The position numbers and the translations under genes are program-made. Positions 23,485 to 32,016 of a DNA stretch of 64,000 bases are shown here, one piece after another (position 1 is the first letter of the stretch; the number at the start of each line of letters is the position of its first letter). The stretch comes from Friedmanniella luteola (lineage in GTDB: Bacteria > Actinomycetota > Actinomycetes > Propionibacteriales > Propionibacteriaceae), in contig NZ_LT629749.1 of the NCBI RefSeq assembly GCF_900105065.1, positions 682,001 to 746,000 on the forward strand. The letters are read 5' to 3'. The notes under the pieces were generated by a model. That model was not told the DNA's origin. It ran no database searches and worked only from the letters and a program-made list of their open reading frames with translations.

Positions 23485-24252
23485 TCAGCGGATCGTGTAG
23501 CCGCCGTCGACCAGCAGGTCGGCGCCGTTCACCATGGCCGCGGCGTCGCTGGCGAGGTAGACCGCGGCGGCGGCGATCTCCTCGGGGAGGGCGAAGCGGC
23601 CGACCGGGATGTCGGCCTTCAGCGCCTCGCCCTCGGGGTTGTCCCAGGCCGCGCGCCCGAGGTCGGTGAGCACCACCGTCGGGCTGATGGTGTTGGCCGT
23701 GACACCCCGGCCGGCCCACTCCGACGCCAGGACCCTGGTCATCCCGACCAGGCCGAACTTGGAGGCGCAGTAGGCGACGTGGCCCGGCAGCGCCACCGTC
23801 GCCGCCTGGGAGGCGATGCTGATCACCGTGCCCCGGCCGCGGGCCAGCATCAGCCGGCCGACGTGCTGGCTGACCAGGAACGCGCCGCGGAGGTTGACCG
23901 TCATCGTCCGGTCCCAGGCCTCCATGCCCAGCTCCTCGGCGGGCGCGAGCACCGCCAGGCCCGCGCTGTTGACCAGCACGTCGACCCGCTCGTGCTGGTC
24001 GGCGACGGCGCTGACCGCCGCCGTCACCGAGCTCTCCTCGCTGACGTCGCAGGCCAGCGCCGTCGCGGCGGACCCGTCGGACACCTTGCGCCGGGCCGCG
24101 TCCAGGTCGCGGTCGAGGACGACGACCGTCGCGCCCTTCGCCGCGAACGCGTCGACGACGGCGGACCCGATGCCCGAGGCCCCGCCGGTGACGACGGCGA
24201 CCTTCCCCGCCAGCGAGAAGTCGAGCAGGGCGTCGGCACCGGTGTCGTCCAC
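23485..24252 (-). CDS. SDR-family dehydrogenase, GolD / D-threitol dehydrogenase-like
   Basis: A 255-residue classical short-chain dehydrogenase using NAD(P). The cofactor motif is TGGASGIG, an acidic Asp follows beta-2 (VVLDRD, favouring NAD), then NSAG, and the catalytic Ser/Tyr/Lys appear as ISIASQAA and YCASK. The C-terminal region PTVVLTDLGRAAWDNPEG and ASDAAAMVNGADLLVDGGY resembles polyol dehydrogenases of the GolD/threitol type, so a sugar-alcohol substrate is likely. I place the start at GTG 24252 because GGAGGAGG lies nine bases before it; GTG 24261 is adjacent to that site and less likely. It is divergent from the ClpN regulator. Confidence 0.85.
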   Translation of the reverse strand: MDDTGADALLDFSLAGKVAVVTGGASGIGSAVVDAFAAKGATVVVLDRDLDAARRKVSDGSAATALACDVSEESSVTAAVSAVADQHERVDVLVNSAGLAVLAPAEELGMEAWDRTMTVNLRGAFLVSQHVGRLMLARGRGTVISIASQAATVALPGHVAYCASKFGLVGMTRVLASEWAGRGVTANTISPTVVLTDLGRAAWDNPEGEALKADIPVGRFALPEEIAAAAVYLASDAAAMVNGADLLVDGGYTIR

Positions 24253-24337
24253 GGGTCGCACCCTCCTCCGACCGGACCGTCACCGCAAGGGACCACGCGG
24301 GGGCTTCGGCGGACCTGATCGAGCCCTGAGCCGGGGC

Positions 24338-24385
24338 GTCAACCTGGGGTTGACGGAGAAGCGGTCGTCAACCTAGGGTTGACGC
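24338..24385 (+). promoter_or_regulatory. leaderless promoter covered by two 17-bp palindromic operators
   Basis: Two palindromes, GTCAACCTGGGGTTGAC (24338-24354) and GTCAACCTAGGGTTGAC (24367-24383), have 7-bp arms and 3-bp centres set 29 bp apart. The right arm of the first contains a -35 TTGACG (24350-24355). The centre of the second contains a -10 TAGGGT (24374-24379) after an 18-base spacer. The ATG follows six bases later, so transcription should start at the start codon. A bound repressor would cover both hexamers. Confidence 0.8.
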
Positions 24386-25063
24386 ATGACCACCGCCGCC
24401 GTCCGGCTGGACGACCTCATCGCCGCCGTCGCCCACGCCCACCCCGACCCGCTGGAGCGGCTGCAGCAGGCCGTCGCGCTCGGCAGCCACCTCGACGACG
24501 TCGCCGACGCCCTGATCGGCCACTTCGTCGACCAGGCCCGCCGCAGCGGCGCCTCCTGGACCGACATCGGTGCCAGCATGGGCGTCTCCAAGCAGGCCGT
24601 GCAGAAGCGGTTCACCGCCAAGGCCGGGGGAGCGCCCGACCCCAGCGCCGGCTTCAGCGCCTTCACCGAGGGGGCGCGGCTCGCGGTCGTGGCCTCCCAG
24701 GAGGAGGCACGGACGGCCGGCCACGACCGGATCACCGTCGCGCACCTGCTGCTCGGCCTGCTCGCGGACCCGAGCGGCAGCGCGGCGCAGCGCGTCACCG
24801 GGCAGGGGCTCGACCTCGACGTCGTCCGGGCCACCGCGCGCAAGACCCTGCCCGAGCCGGCGGCCGCGGTCCCCGCGCTGATCCCGTTCGACGCGCACGC
24901 CAAGCGCGCCCTGGAGCAGTCCTTCGGCCGGGCCGAGGAGCTGGGCGCCGCCCGGGTCGGCACCGAGCACGTGCTGCTGGCGGTCGCCGCCGTCGAGGAC
25001 GGCACGGGCGTGCTGGCCGGGCTCGGCTTCGACCCGGCCGCGGGCCAGGGCGGGACGGCCTAG
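24386..25063 (+). CDS. HTH - Clp N-terminal domain protein, probable autorepressor
   Basis: A 225-residue cytoplasmic protein. Residues about 50-75 contain a helix-turn-helix (SWTDIGASMGVSKQAVQKRF). Residues about 85-215 hold two ClpN (Clp repeat) motifs: ARLAVVASQEEARTAGHDRITVAHLLLGLL and AKRALEQSFGRAEELGAARVGTEHVLLAV. There is no ATPase domain. The protein may bind DNA and recognise Clp substrates or partners. Its own start is preceded immediately by two palindromes overlapping the promoter hexamers, so autoregulation is likely. The next gene, a DHFR-like protein, follows after nine bases but has its own leaderless -10. Confidence 0.85.
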   Translation: MTTAAVRLDDLIAAVAHAHPDPLERLQQAVALGSHLDDVADALIGHFVDQARRSGASWTDIGASMGVSKQAVQKRFTAKAGGAPDPSAGFSAFTEGARLAVVASQEEARTAGHDRITVAHLLLGLLADPSGSAAQRVTGQGLDLDVVRATARKTLPEPAAAVPALIPFDAHAKRALEQSFGRAEELGAARVGTEHVLLAVAAVEDGTGVLAGLGFDPAAGQGGTA

Positions 25064-25072
25064 GGTCACCGG

Positions 25073-25642
25073 GTGCGCACCCTCACCTACTACGTGGCCG
25101 CGACCGTCGACGGCTTCATCGCCGGGCCGGCGGGGGAGTTCGACTTCTTCGGCTTCGAGGGCGACTCCGCCGCCTGGATCATGGCCGAGTACCCCGAGAC
25201 GCTGCCGGCCCACGCCCGCGGGCCGCTCGGTCTCACCGACACGCCGTCACGGCAGTTCGACACCGTGCTGATGGGCCGGCGCACCTACGAGCCGGGGCTG
25301 GCCCTCGGGATCCGGAGCCCCTACCCGCACCTGCGGCAGCTCGTGTTCTCGCGCAGCCTGGACCGGTCGACCGAGGACGTCGAGGTCGTCGCCGAGGACC
25401 CGGTCGCGGTGGTGCGGCGGCTCAAGCAGCAGGACGGGGCCGGACTGTGGCTGGCCGGCGGCGGAGAGCTGGCGGGGTGCCTCCGCGACGAGGTCGACGT
25501 CCTCCTCGTCAAGCGGAACCCGGTCGTCATCGGGACCGGCGTGCCCCTGTTCGCCGGGCCGTTCCGCCCGGCCGGGCTGACCCCGGCCGGCACCCGCACC
25601 TTCGAGACCGGGGTCGTGGTGGAGACCTACCGCCGCTCCTGA
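25073..25642 (+). CDS. dihydrofolate reductase / RibD C-terminal domain family protein
   Basis: A 189-residue protein of the DHFR-like RibD_C family, predicted NADPH-dependent reductase. Landmarks are YYVAATVDGFIAG at the N-terminus, VLMGRRTYEPGLAL, QLVFSRSL, and LWLAGGGELAG (nucleotide-binding glycine loop). The substrate is unknown; these small relatives are not usually true folate enzymes. TAGGGT, which includes the stop codon of the ClpN gene, lies six bases before the GTG, so a leaderless transcript can begin here in addition to read-through. Confidence 0.84.
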   Translation: MRTLTYYVAATVDGFIAGPAGEFDFFGFEGDSAAWIMAEYPETLPAHARGPLGLTDTPSRQFDTVLMGRRTYEPGLALGIRSPYPHLRQLVFSRSLDRSTEDVEVVAEDPVAVVRRLKQQDGAGLWLAGGGELAGCLRDEVDVLLVKRNPVVIGTGVPLFAGPFRPAGLTPAGTRTFETGVVVETYRRS

Positions 25643-25686
25643 ACCGCCCAGCGCTCCGGGTCCCGCAGCACCGCTAGGTTGGCCGG

Positions 25687-26148
25687 GTGCCGCGCGTGCT
25701 GCTGACGGGGATGTCCGGGACGGGCAAGAGCACGCTCCGGGCCGAGGTCGAGCGGCGCGGGTGCCGGACGGTCGAGACCGACGACGAGGGCTGGCACCGA
25801 CCCGACGGCGGCTGGGACGAGAGCCGGATGGCGACCCTGCTGGCCTCCCACGCCGACCTCCTGGTCGTCGGCACGGCCGACAACCAGGGGCGGTTCTACG
25901 ACCGCTTCGCCCACGTCGTGCTGCTGAGCGCGCCGGCCGAGGTCCTGCTCGCCCGGGTCGCGGCGCGGACCACCAACCCCTACGGGCGGACGCCGGAGCA
26001 ACGGGCCGCGATCCTCGACCACCTCGAGACCGTGGAGCCGCTGCTGCGCGCGGGGGCGACGCTGGAGCTCGACGGCCGGCGCCCCGCGCCGGAGCTCGCG
26101 GACGTCGTCGAGGGCCTGCTGCGCGGTCGCCCGGCCGGACGCGGCTGA
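25687..26148 (+). CDS. small P-loop nucleotide-binding protein (kinase-like)
   Basis: A 153-residue protein with a Walker A motif GMSGTGKST at residues 8-16 and a short adenylate/shikimate-kinase-like core (VETDDEGWH, DLLVVGTADNQGRFYDRF, VVLLSAPAEVLLARVAAR). A lid-type Arg region follows. It is expected to phosphorylate a small molecule with ATP; the substrate is unknown. The start is leaderless, with TAGGTT (25675-25680) six bases before GTG. It ends convergently with the FG-GAP gene, separated by a strong hairpin. Confidence 0.82.
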   Translation: MPRVLLTGMSGTGKSTLRAEVERRGCRTVETDDEGWHRPDGGWDESRMATLLASHADLLVVGTADNQGRFYDRFAHVVLLSAPAEVLLARVAARTTNPYGRTPEQRAAILDHLETVEPLLRAGATLELDGRRPAPELADVVEGLLRGRPAGRG

Positions 26149-26204
26149 CGCCGGGCGCGCGAGCCGCGGCACCCCGACCCGCTGACGGGTCCGGGCAGAC
26201 GAAC

Positions 26205-26230
26205 GGCGCGGCACCCGCAGGTGCCGCGCC
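26205..26230. terminator. bidirectional terminator hairpin
   Basis: GGCGCGGCACC-CGCA-GGTGCCGCGCC is a perfect 11-bp stem with a 4-base loop between the convergent P-loop and FG-GAP genes. Confidence 0.8.
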
Positions 26231-26241
26231 GCCCGGGTGGT

Positions 26242-27840
26242 TCAGCGAGCGGTGACGGCGGACCCGAAGCGGTCCGAGCGCTCGGCGGCGCTCGGCGCAC
26301 CGGTGATGCTCTGCGTGACCACCTGGTCACCGCTGATGGTGACCCCGTTCGTGGCCCCGCGGAACACCTGGACCGACCCGCCGTCGGGGGCCGCCCCGAC
26401 GTTCTCGTTCGGCACCCCCACCGCGAGGTCGGCGTAGCCGGAGCCGACGAGGTTGGCCGAGGCCAGGGCCGCGCCGAACTGGTCGCCCTTCTCGGCGGCG
26501 GCGTCCGACCCGCGGTTGCTCTGGTGGATCAGCTTGTCGTCCGCGGTGCGCAGCCCCGGCGTCGAGCCCTCGAAGACGGCGACGGCGCCGGCGTCGGTCT
26601 GGCCGACGACGTTCTCCAGCGGCACGCCGACGGCGAGGTCGGCCTTGCCGGACCCGGCGAGGTTGGCCGCGGTCACGGAGTAGCCGAACAGGTCGCTCTT
26701 CTCGGACACGTCGGCCACGCCCCGGGTGTTCTGGCTGACCAGCTGGTCGCCGGAGGCGCTGACGCCGCCGGTGCCGCCGCGGAGCAGGTGCACGGCCCCC
26801 GCGTCGGAGATCGAGCCGACGTTCTCCCGCGGGACGCCGACGGCGAGGTCGGCCTTGCTGTTGCCGGCCAGGTCGGCCACGGCGAGCGACCAGCCGAAGC
26901 GGTCGCCCGTCTCGGCCTTGTCGGCCACGTTCTTGGTGTTCTGGCTGATCACCTGGTCACCGGCCGTGCTGAGGGCGCCCCCGGTGCCGCGCAGCACGTG
27001 GACCGCGCCCGCGTCGGCGACCCGGCCCACGTTCTCGTAGGGGATCCCGACGACGAGGTCGCGCTTGGTGCTGCCGGAGACGTCGCCCACCGCGAGCGCC
27101 TGACCGAAGTGGTCGCCGGTCTCGGCCACGTCGTTCGCGCCGGCGCTGTTCTGGTGCACCAGCTGGTCGTTGGTGGTGGTGACGCCGCTCCGGGAGCCGC
27201 GGAGCAGGTGGACGGCACCCGCGTCGCGGATCCGCCCCACGTCCTCCAACGGCACACCGACGGCGAGGTCCGCGATCGTGCTGCCGGCCACGTCGCCGAC
27301 CGCGACCGCGCCGCCGAAGCGGTCACCGGCCTCGGCCACGTCCAGGGCCCCCGCGCTGTCCTGGGTCAGGAACTGGTTCCGGGTGGGCTGCAGGCCGGTC
27401 GAGGAGCCGTAGAAGACCTGGACCGCGCCGGCGTCGACGCGCGTGCCGACGTCCTCGAGCGGGACGCCGACGGCGAGGTCGCCGAAGCCGTCCCCGTTGA
27501 GGTCGCCCATGGCGACGGCGGAACCGAAGCGGTCGCCACGCTCGGCGGTGTCGGCCACCCCGTTGACGTTCTGGTGCAGCACCAGGCTGCGGGTGCCGCT
27601 GAGGCCCCCGGCGGCACCGTAGAAGACCTGGACGGCCCCGGCGTCGGCGGTGGTGCCGACGTCCTCGAGAGGGACGCCGACGGCGAGGTCGGCGTAGCCG
27701 TCGCCGTTGAAGTCGTTGGCGGCCGCGGGTGCCGCGGCAGCGGTCGGGGCGAGCGGACCGGGGGCCACCAGGGCCACCGCCGATCCGAGTCCCAGGCAGG
27801 CGAGCGCCGTCGCGCCGACCCTGCGTCGAAGTGCGGACAT
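26242..27840 (-). CDS. secreted seven-bladed FG-GAP (integrin-alpha-like) beta-propeller
   Basis: A 532-residue exported protein. A Sec signal spans residues 1-40 (LACLGLGSAVALVAPGPL...AAAA). The mature chain is seven repeats of about 65-70 residues, each containing a variant of ADLAVGVPLEDVG, then DAGAVQVFYG, and ending GDRFGSAVA. The first two repeats carry clear calcium loops (DFNGDGYAD and DLNGDGFGD); later repeats have Ser/Ala-Gly-Ser variants. Seven repeats are enough to close one propeller, and nothing else is attached. Such proteins often mediate binding on the surface; the ligand is unknown. The start has GGGAG upstream. Confidence 0.88.
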   Translation of the reverse strand: MSALRRRVGATALACLGLGSAVALVAPGPLAPTAAAAPAAANDFNGDGYADLAVGVPLEDVGTTADAGAVQVFYGAAGGLSGTRSLVLHQNVNGVADTAERGDRFGSAVAMGDLNGDGFGDLAVGVPLEDVGTRVDAGAVQVFYGSSTGLQPTRNQFLTQDSAGALDVAEAGDRFGGAVAVGDVAGSTIADLAVGVPLEDVGRIRDAGAVHLLRGSRSGVTTTNDQLVHQNSAGANDVAETGDHFGQALAVGDVSGSTKRDLVVGIPYENVGRVADAGAVHVLRGTGGALSTAGDQVISQNTKNVADKAETGDRFGWSLAVADLAGNSKADLAVGVPRENVGSISDAGAVHLLRGGTGGVSASGDQLVSQNTRGVADVSEKSDLFGYSVTAANLAGSGKADLAVGVPLENVVGQTDAGAVAVFEGSTPGLRTADDKLIHQSNRGSDAAAEKGDQFGAALASANLVGSGYADLAVGVPNENVGAAPDGGSVQVFRGATNGVTISGDQVVTQSITGAPSAAERSDRFGSAVTAR

Positions 27841-28105
27841 GGTGTTTCTCCCAGCAGGTCAGCCGGTGCACGCCCGTTCGGGCACCAGTCGCGGCCGACC
27901 GTAACAAGGTCTGCCGCCTCGTGGCGAGCGCCCGCCGGTCGGCCCGCCTGGCCGCGGTGACGAGCAGCACATAAGTGCGCGGCGGCGAGCGCTCCGTGCG
28001 GGGTCCGCCCCGTTCCCGGTGTCAGCGGCGTCTGCGAAGGTGAGCCACGTCACTCGATCGGTCGGGGGAGTCGACGACGCCTCGACCCGTTGCCCAGGAG
28101 GGCCC

Positions 28106-29653
28106 ATGGACTCACCCCGCAGCCGAGGCCGCACCCGGCCGTTCCTCCGCCGGACGGCGGCGCTGGCCGCCGCCGCCCTGGCCGCCTCGCTGGCTCTGGC
28201 CGTGCCCACCGCCGACGGCGCGGTCGCGCGCGGCCGCAGCACCCAGGAGCCCGGCGTCACCGTCAGCCTGTGGGAGTGGAACTGGCCGTCGATCGCACGA
28301 GAGTGCACGGACGTGCTGGGCCCGGCCGGCTACGACGGCGTCCAGGTCGCGCCGCCGCAGAACTCGCTCAAGCGCACGGCGCTCGGCAACGGCTCCGACA
28401 CGGTGCTGCACCCGTGGTGGGAGGTCTACCAGGCCGTCAGCTACGACCTCACCAGCCGGATGGGCACCGAGGCGCAGTTCAAGAAGATGGTGAAGGCCTG
28501 CCGCAAGGCGGGCGTGAAGGTCTACGTCGACGCGGTCATCAACCACACGACCGGCCAGGGGAGCACCTCCTACGGCGGGGTCGACTACCAGCCCTACACC
28601 TACGCGGGGACCTACGACAAGGGCGACTTCCACGCCCCGTCGGGTGAGTGCCCCTCCAGCGACGGCGGCATCCAGGACTTCAACGCCAAGGCGCAGGTGT
28701 GGAACTGCAACCTCGTCGGCCTGGAGGACCTGCGCACCGGGACCGACGACGTGCAGGCCGAGCTGGCCGGCTACCTCAACAAGCTGATCCGCTACGGCGT
28801 GTCCGGGTTCCGCGTGGACGCGGCCAAGCACATGCCGCAGCGGGACCTCGACGCCATCTACGCCCGACTGAACCGGACGGCGGACGGCGTCAGGCCCTAC
28901 TGGGTGCTGGAGGTGCTGCCCGGGGGCCCCGGTGTCCTGCGGCCCGAGGCCTACCTGCGCTCCGGCGACGTGCTCGGCGTCGACGGCGCCCGGCAGATGC
29001 AGCAGGCGTTCAAGAGCTACACCGGCACCGGGAACGTCGGCAGCCTGTCCTCGCTCGAGGTCTTCGGCCCGGAGGCGGGGCTGACGCCGGGCGCGAAGAC
29101 CCTCTCCTTCGTGACCAACCACGACAGCGAGCGCAACCGGAACGACTACCTGAGCTCCCAGGACGGCCCCACGTTCATCCTGGCGAACCAGTGGCTGCTG
29201 GCGCAGGGCTACGGGTCCCCGCAGGTGTACTCCAGCTTCACCTGGGAGCAGGCCGACGCCTCCCCGCCCGCGCGGCCCGACGGCCGGGTCACCGACACCG
29301 TCTGCGGCCAGGGCTGGACGTGCGACCACCGCAACCCGGGCATCGTCGCCATGGTGGGCTGGCACGACTACGTCGGGAAGGCGAAGCGGGCCAACTTCTG
29401 GTCCGACGACGCCAACGTCGTCGCGTTCAGCAAGGGCAACCGCGGCTGGGTCGCGCTGAACAACGGCGCGGCCGCGAAGCAGGTCCGCGTGCAGACCGGG
29501 CTCCCGGGCGGTCGCTACTGCGACGTGGTGGGTGGCGCTCCGAGCGCGGGTGCCTGCACGGGCACCGTCGTGACCGTCGGCAGCACCGGCTTCGCCACGG
29601 TCACCGTGCCGGCCAAGGGTGTCGTCGCGATCACCCGGGCGAGCCGCCGCTGA
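28106..29653 (+). CDS. amy: secreted alpha-amylase (GH13)
   Basis: A 515-residue exported alpha-amylase that hydrolyses internal alpha-1,4 bonds of starch. After an Arg-rich Sec signal (residues 1-40), the catalytic barrel begins VTVSLWEWNWPSIARECTDVLGP. The four GH13 regions are DAVINHT, GFRVDAAKH (nucleophile Asp), EVLPGG (acid Glu) and FVTNHDS (third Asp). A C-terminal beta domain ends near residue 515; there is no starch-binding module. It resembles the animal/Streptomyces amylase subgroup. ATG 28106 is chosen because CAGGAGGG precedes it; the longer frame from 28019 lacks a signal. A 15-bp hairpin follows the stop. Confidence 0.92.
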   Translation: MDSPRSRGRTRPFLRRTAALAAAALAASLALAVPTADGAVARGRSTQEPGVTVSLWEWNWPSIARECTDVLGPAGYDGVQVAPPQNSLKRTALGNGSDTVLHPWWEVYQAVSYDLTSRMGTEAQFKKMVKACRKAGVKVYVDAVINHTTGQGSTSYGGVDYQPYTYAGTYDKGDFHAPSGECPSSDGGIQDFNAKAQVWNCNLVGLEDLRTGTDDVQAELAGYLNKLIRYGVSGFRVDAAKHMPQRDLDAIYARLNRTADGVRPYWVLEVLPGGPGVLRPEAYLRSGDVLGVDGARQMQQAFKSYTGTGNVGSLSSLEVFGPEAGLTPGAKTLSFVTNHDSERNRNDYLSSQDGPTFILANQWLLAQGYGSPQVYSSFTWEQADASPPARPDGRVTDTVCGQGWTCDHRNPGIVAMVGWHDYVGKAKRANFWSDDANVVAFSKGNRGWVALNNGAAAKQVRVQTGLPGGRYCDVVGGAPSAGACTGTVVTVGSTGFATVTVPAKGVVAITRASRR

Positions 29654-29665
29654 CGGCCCGGGCGA

Positions 29666-29701
29666 GGGACGGCTCGCCCCGCGGGAGGGGCGAGCCGTCC
29701 C
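29666..29701. terminator. 15-bp perfect hairpin terminator
   Basis: The arms 29666-29680 and 29687-29701 (GGGACGGCTCGCCCC and its complement) enclose a six-base loop. It serves the convergent amylase and DUF4394 genes. Confidence 0.85.
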
Positions 29702-29707
29702 GCCGGA

Positions 29708-30547
29708 TCAGCGGTCGAGGTCGACGGCCAGGTCGGTGACCGTGCCCCGGAACCAGCCCTGGCCCACGACGTCACCGGTGAGCAGGTCGACCCGGTACAG
29801 GCCGGAGCGGTGGCCGACGCTCAGCACGGCAAAGCCGGTGTTGGCGACGGTGGTGCCCCGCTCGACGGTGCTGCGGACGTCGAACCCGACGTCCGCCCCG
29901 GCGTCCACCCCGAGCTTGCCGGTGGCGGCCAGCGACCCGGAGTTGGCCGGGGACTGCAGCGCCACCTGGTCGAGCGCGGTGTCGAGGTCGAACAGCGACG
30001 TCGCCGTGTCCGCGGCCAGGTCGTTGTTCGTGTAGGCGGCCCCCGCGACGCCGGTCGCCGGCACCGCGAGGTAGTTGAGCGCGCCGTCGACGACCGTGGC
30101 CGCGCTGGGGGCGTCCCCGGTGCCGAAGGGCTGGCGCAGGTTCTGGCCGGTGTCGCTGACCACCCGCAGGGCGTTGGCGGCCGGGTTGAAGTCGACGCCG
30201 AACGACGTGCCCGAGGGGGTGACGCTGAGCCGGCCGGCCGCGGTCGCCTTCCCGGAGCGGGTGGACAGGGTGTAGATCCCGCCCCGGTCACCGACGCCGT
30301 ACAGCTTGCCGTTCTGCACCCGCCGGTCGATCCCGACCAGCTTCGTGTCCCCGGCCAGCCCGCGCACCGGGCCGATCGAGCGGGCCTTCCCCGGGCGGTC
30401 GGTGTCGAACTTCACCAGCGCCGTGCCCCCGCGGGCGAGGCCGACCGCGTCCGGCCCGCCCGACCCGGTGGCGGCGGCGCTGAGCGGCACCCCCACGGCG
30501 GCGGCGGTGACGGCGGCGACGGCGATGGCAGCTCTGCGAATCCTCAT
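29708..30547 (-). CDS. secreted DUF4394-domain protein
   Basis: A 279-residue exported protein. The signal peptide is residues 1-27 (AAIAVAAVTAAAVGVPLSAAATG). The rest matches the DUF4394 type, a beta-propeller-like domain with motifs LVGIDRRVQNGKLYGVGDRGGIYTL, GVDFNPAANALRVVSDTGQNLR and YTNNDL. Biochemical role unknown. A ribosome site GAGAGGAA precedes the ATG. It is divergent from a sigma/anti-sigma pair; DUF4394 and fasciclin-like proteins are often in ECF regulons, so control by that sigma factor is plausible. Confidence 0.84.
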   Translation of the reverse strand: MRIRRAAIAVAAVTAAAVGVPLSAAATGSGGPDAVGLARGGTALVKFDTDRPGKARSIGPVRGLAGDTKLVGIDRRVQNGKLYGVGDRGGIYTLSTRSGKATAAGRLSVTPSGTSFGVDFNPAANALRVVSDTGQNLRQPFGTGDAPSAATVVDGALNYLAVPATGVAGAAYTNNDLAADTATSLFDLDTALDQVALQSPANSGSLAATGKLGVDAGADVGFDVRSTVERGTTVANTGFAVLSVGHRSGLYRVDLLTGDVVGQGWFRGTVTDLAVDLDR

Positions 30548-30749
30548 CGGACAGTTCCTCTCGTGCGCCCGGACCCGGGCGGGGCGTCACCGGTGGCGAC
30601 GCCGGTGTCTACGCGGCCGGGACGGCGGGCGTTGAACGTCGGGGCCGCGAGCCGCCCGCCCGCTCACCGCCGGGCTCCGAACTCCTGCTGAACGCCGGTG
30701 CTGGTGGCTGCGTAGCCACCCGGACGGGAACCGGAGCGGGAGGGGTGCG

Positions 30750-31286
30750 GTGCAGCGGGGTGGCGACCTCTCGGCCGACAGCGGGCTGCGCGCCGCCTAC
30801 GCCGCTCACGGACGCGAGCTCTACCGGTTCGCGCTGCGCGGGCTCGGCGACCCCGGGCTGGCGCAGGACGCGGTCCAGGAGACGTTCCTGCGGGCCTGGC
30901 AGTCGGCGCACCGCTACGACCCGGCCCTGGCCAGCCTGCGCGTCTGGCTGTTCGCCATCGCGCGCAACGTGATGATCGACCTGCACCGGCGGCGCACCAA
31001 GGGTTCCTTCGCGCCCGTCGCGACCGACGGGGCGGCGGCGGAGGAGGAGCTGCGTCCGGCGGCGGACCCGACGGAGCAGGTGCTGGACCGCACCCTGGTC
31101 GTGCAGGCGCTGGGGCGGCTCAGCCCAGAACATCGAGAGGTGATCGTGGAGACCTACCTGCGGGGACGCAGCTACGACGAGCTGGCGACGACGAGCGGCG
31201 TGGCGGCGGGGACGCTGCGCAGCCGGGCGTTCTACGCGCTCAAGGCGCTCCGGGTCGCCATGGAGGAGATGGGGGTGTCGCTGTGA
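30750..31286 (+). CDS. ECF sigma factor, SigK-like
   Basis: A 178-residue ECF sigma factor. Region 2 is about residues 12-85 (YAAHGRELYRFALRGLGDPGLAQDAVQETFLRAWQSAHRYDPALASLRVWLFAIARNV, read in pieces) and region 4 about 120-172 (LGRLSPEHREVIVETYLRGRSYDELA...GTLRSRAFYALKALR). GTG 30750 has GGGAGGGG upstream. The stop overlaps the anti-sigma start (GTGA). Upstream sequence contains TGAACG words, but I cannot assign its own promoter with confidence. Confidence 0.92.
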   Translation: MQRGGDLSADSGLRAAYAAHGRELYRFALRGLGDPGLAQDAVQETFLRAWQSAHRYDPALASLRVWLFAIARNVMIDLHRRRTKGSFAPVATDGAAAEEELRPAADPTEQVLDRTLVVQALGRLSPEHREVIVETYLRGRSYDELATTSGVAAGTLRSRAFYALKALRVAMEEMGVSL

Positions 31287-31975
31287 CGGACCAGGACCGC
31301 ACCGGCGGGCACCTCGGAGACGGTGGGCACGCCGCGCTCCGCGAGCTCCTGGGTGCGCACGTGCTCGGCCAGCTGGCCCCGGGGGAGCGCCAGCGGGTCG
31401 AGGTCCACCTGGCCGGCTGCGCGGACTGCCGCGCCGAGGTGGCGGCCCTCGAGCCCGTCGTCGCGGCGCTGCAGCAGCTGGACCCCAGCCTCGCCGACGC
31501 CGCCGACCCGCCCGCCGCGCTGGAGGGCGAGGTGATCGCGGCGGTCGGCGCCCGGCGGCGGGCCGCGGCCCGCCGGTCGGTGCGGCGGCGGGTGGCCGGG
31601 GCCGTCCTGGTGGCGGCGAGCGTGGCCGCGGCGTTCGGGGCGGGCGCCTGGTTCGCCGGGTCCCGGGACCAGCCACCCGTGATCGCCGTCGACCTGAGGC
31701 TCGACGCGCCGGGCCTCACCGCCGACGCCGGCCTGGTCCGGCACACCTGGGGCACCGAGCTGAAGCTCGAGGCCGCGGGGCTGGACCGCGGCCAGAGCTA
31801 CGCCGTCACCTTCGTGCGCGACGACGGGTCGCGGGTGAGCGCGGGGAGCTTCCTCGGCACCGGCGCGGACGCGGTCCGGTGCAGCGTCAACGCCGCCGTC
31901 CCCGTCGACGAGACGCGCCAGCTCCTGGTGACCGACCCCGGCGGGACGGTCGTCATGGACGCAGACCTGGGCTGA
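31283..31975 (+). CDS. membrane-anchored zinc anti-sigma factor (RskA-like)
   Basis: A 230-residue anti-sigma factor. The cytoplasmic zinc domain has H42, C46 and C49 (VHLAGCADC). A single membrane helix spans about residues 104-126. The outer domain (about 130-230) resembles RskA C-termini (ELKLEAAGLDRGQSYAVTFVRDDG). It would hold the overlapping sigma factor at the membrane until regulated proteolysis releases it. The start overlaps the sigma stop by four bases. Confidence 0.88.
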   Translation: MTDQDRTGGHLGDGGHAALRELLGAHVLGQLAPGERQRVEVHLAGCADCRAEVAALEPVVAALQQLDPSLADAADPPAALEGEVIAAVGARRRAAARRSVRRRVAGAVLVAASVAAAFGAGAWFAGSRDQPPVIAVDLRLDAPGLTADAGLVRHTWGTELKLEAAGLDRGQSYAVTFVRDDGSRVSAGSFLGTGADAVRCSVNAAVPVDETRQLLVTDPGGTVVMDADLG

Positions 31976-32016
31976 CCGTCGCCTGCTCCGTGCTCAGCAG
32001 CCTGGCGGTCAGCCGG

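Noticed and set aside
26242-27840. Regular repeats suggesting a CRISPR array
   Set aside because: The period is about 200 bases and encodes FG-GAP protein repeats with diverged sequence; there are no spacers or cas genes.
18735-31975. The two sigma/anti-sigma pairs as a recent duplication
   Set aside because: The anti-sigma proteins differ in architecture (one lacks a membrane helix) and the sigma factors are only generally similar.
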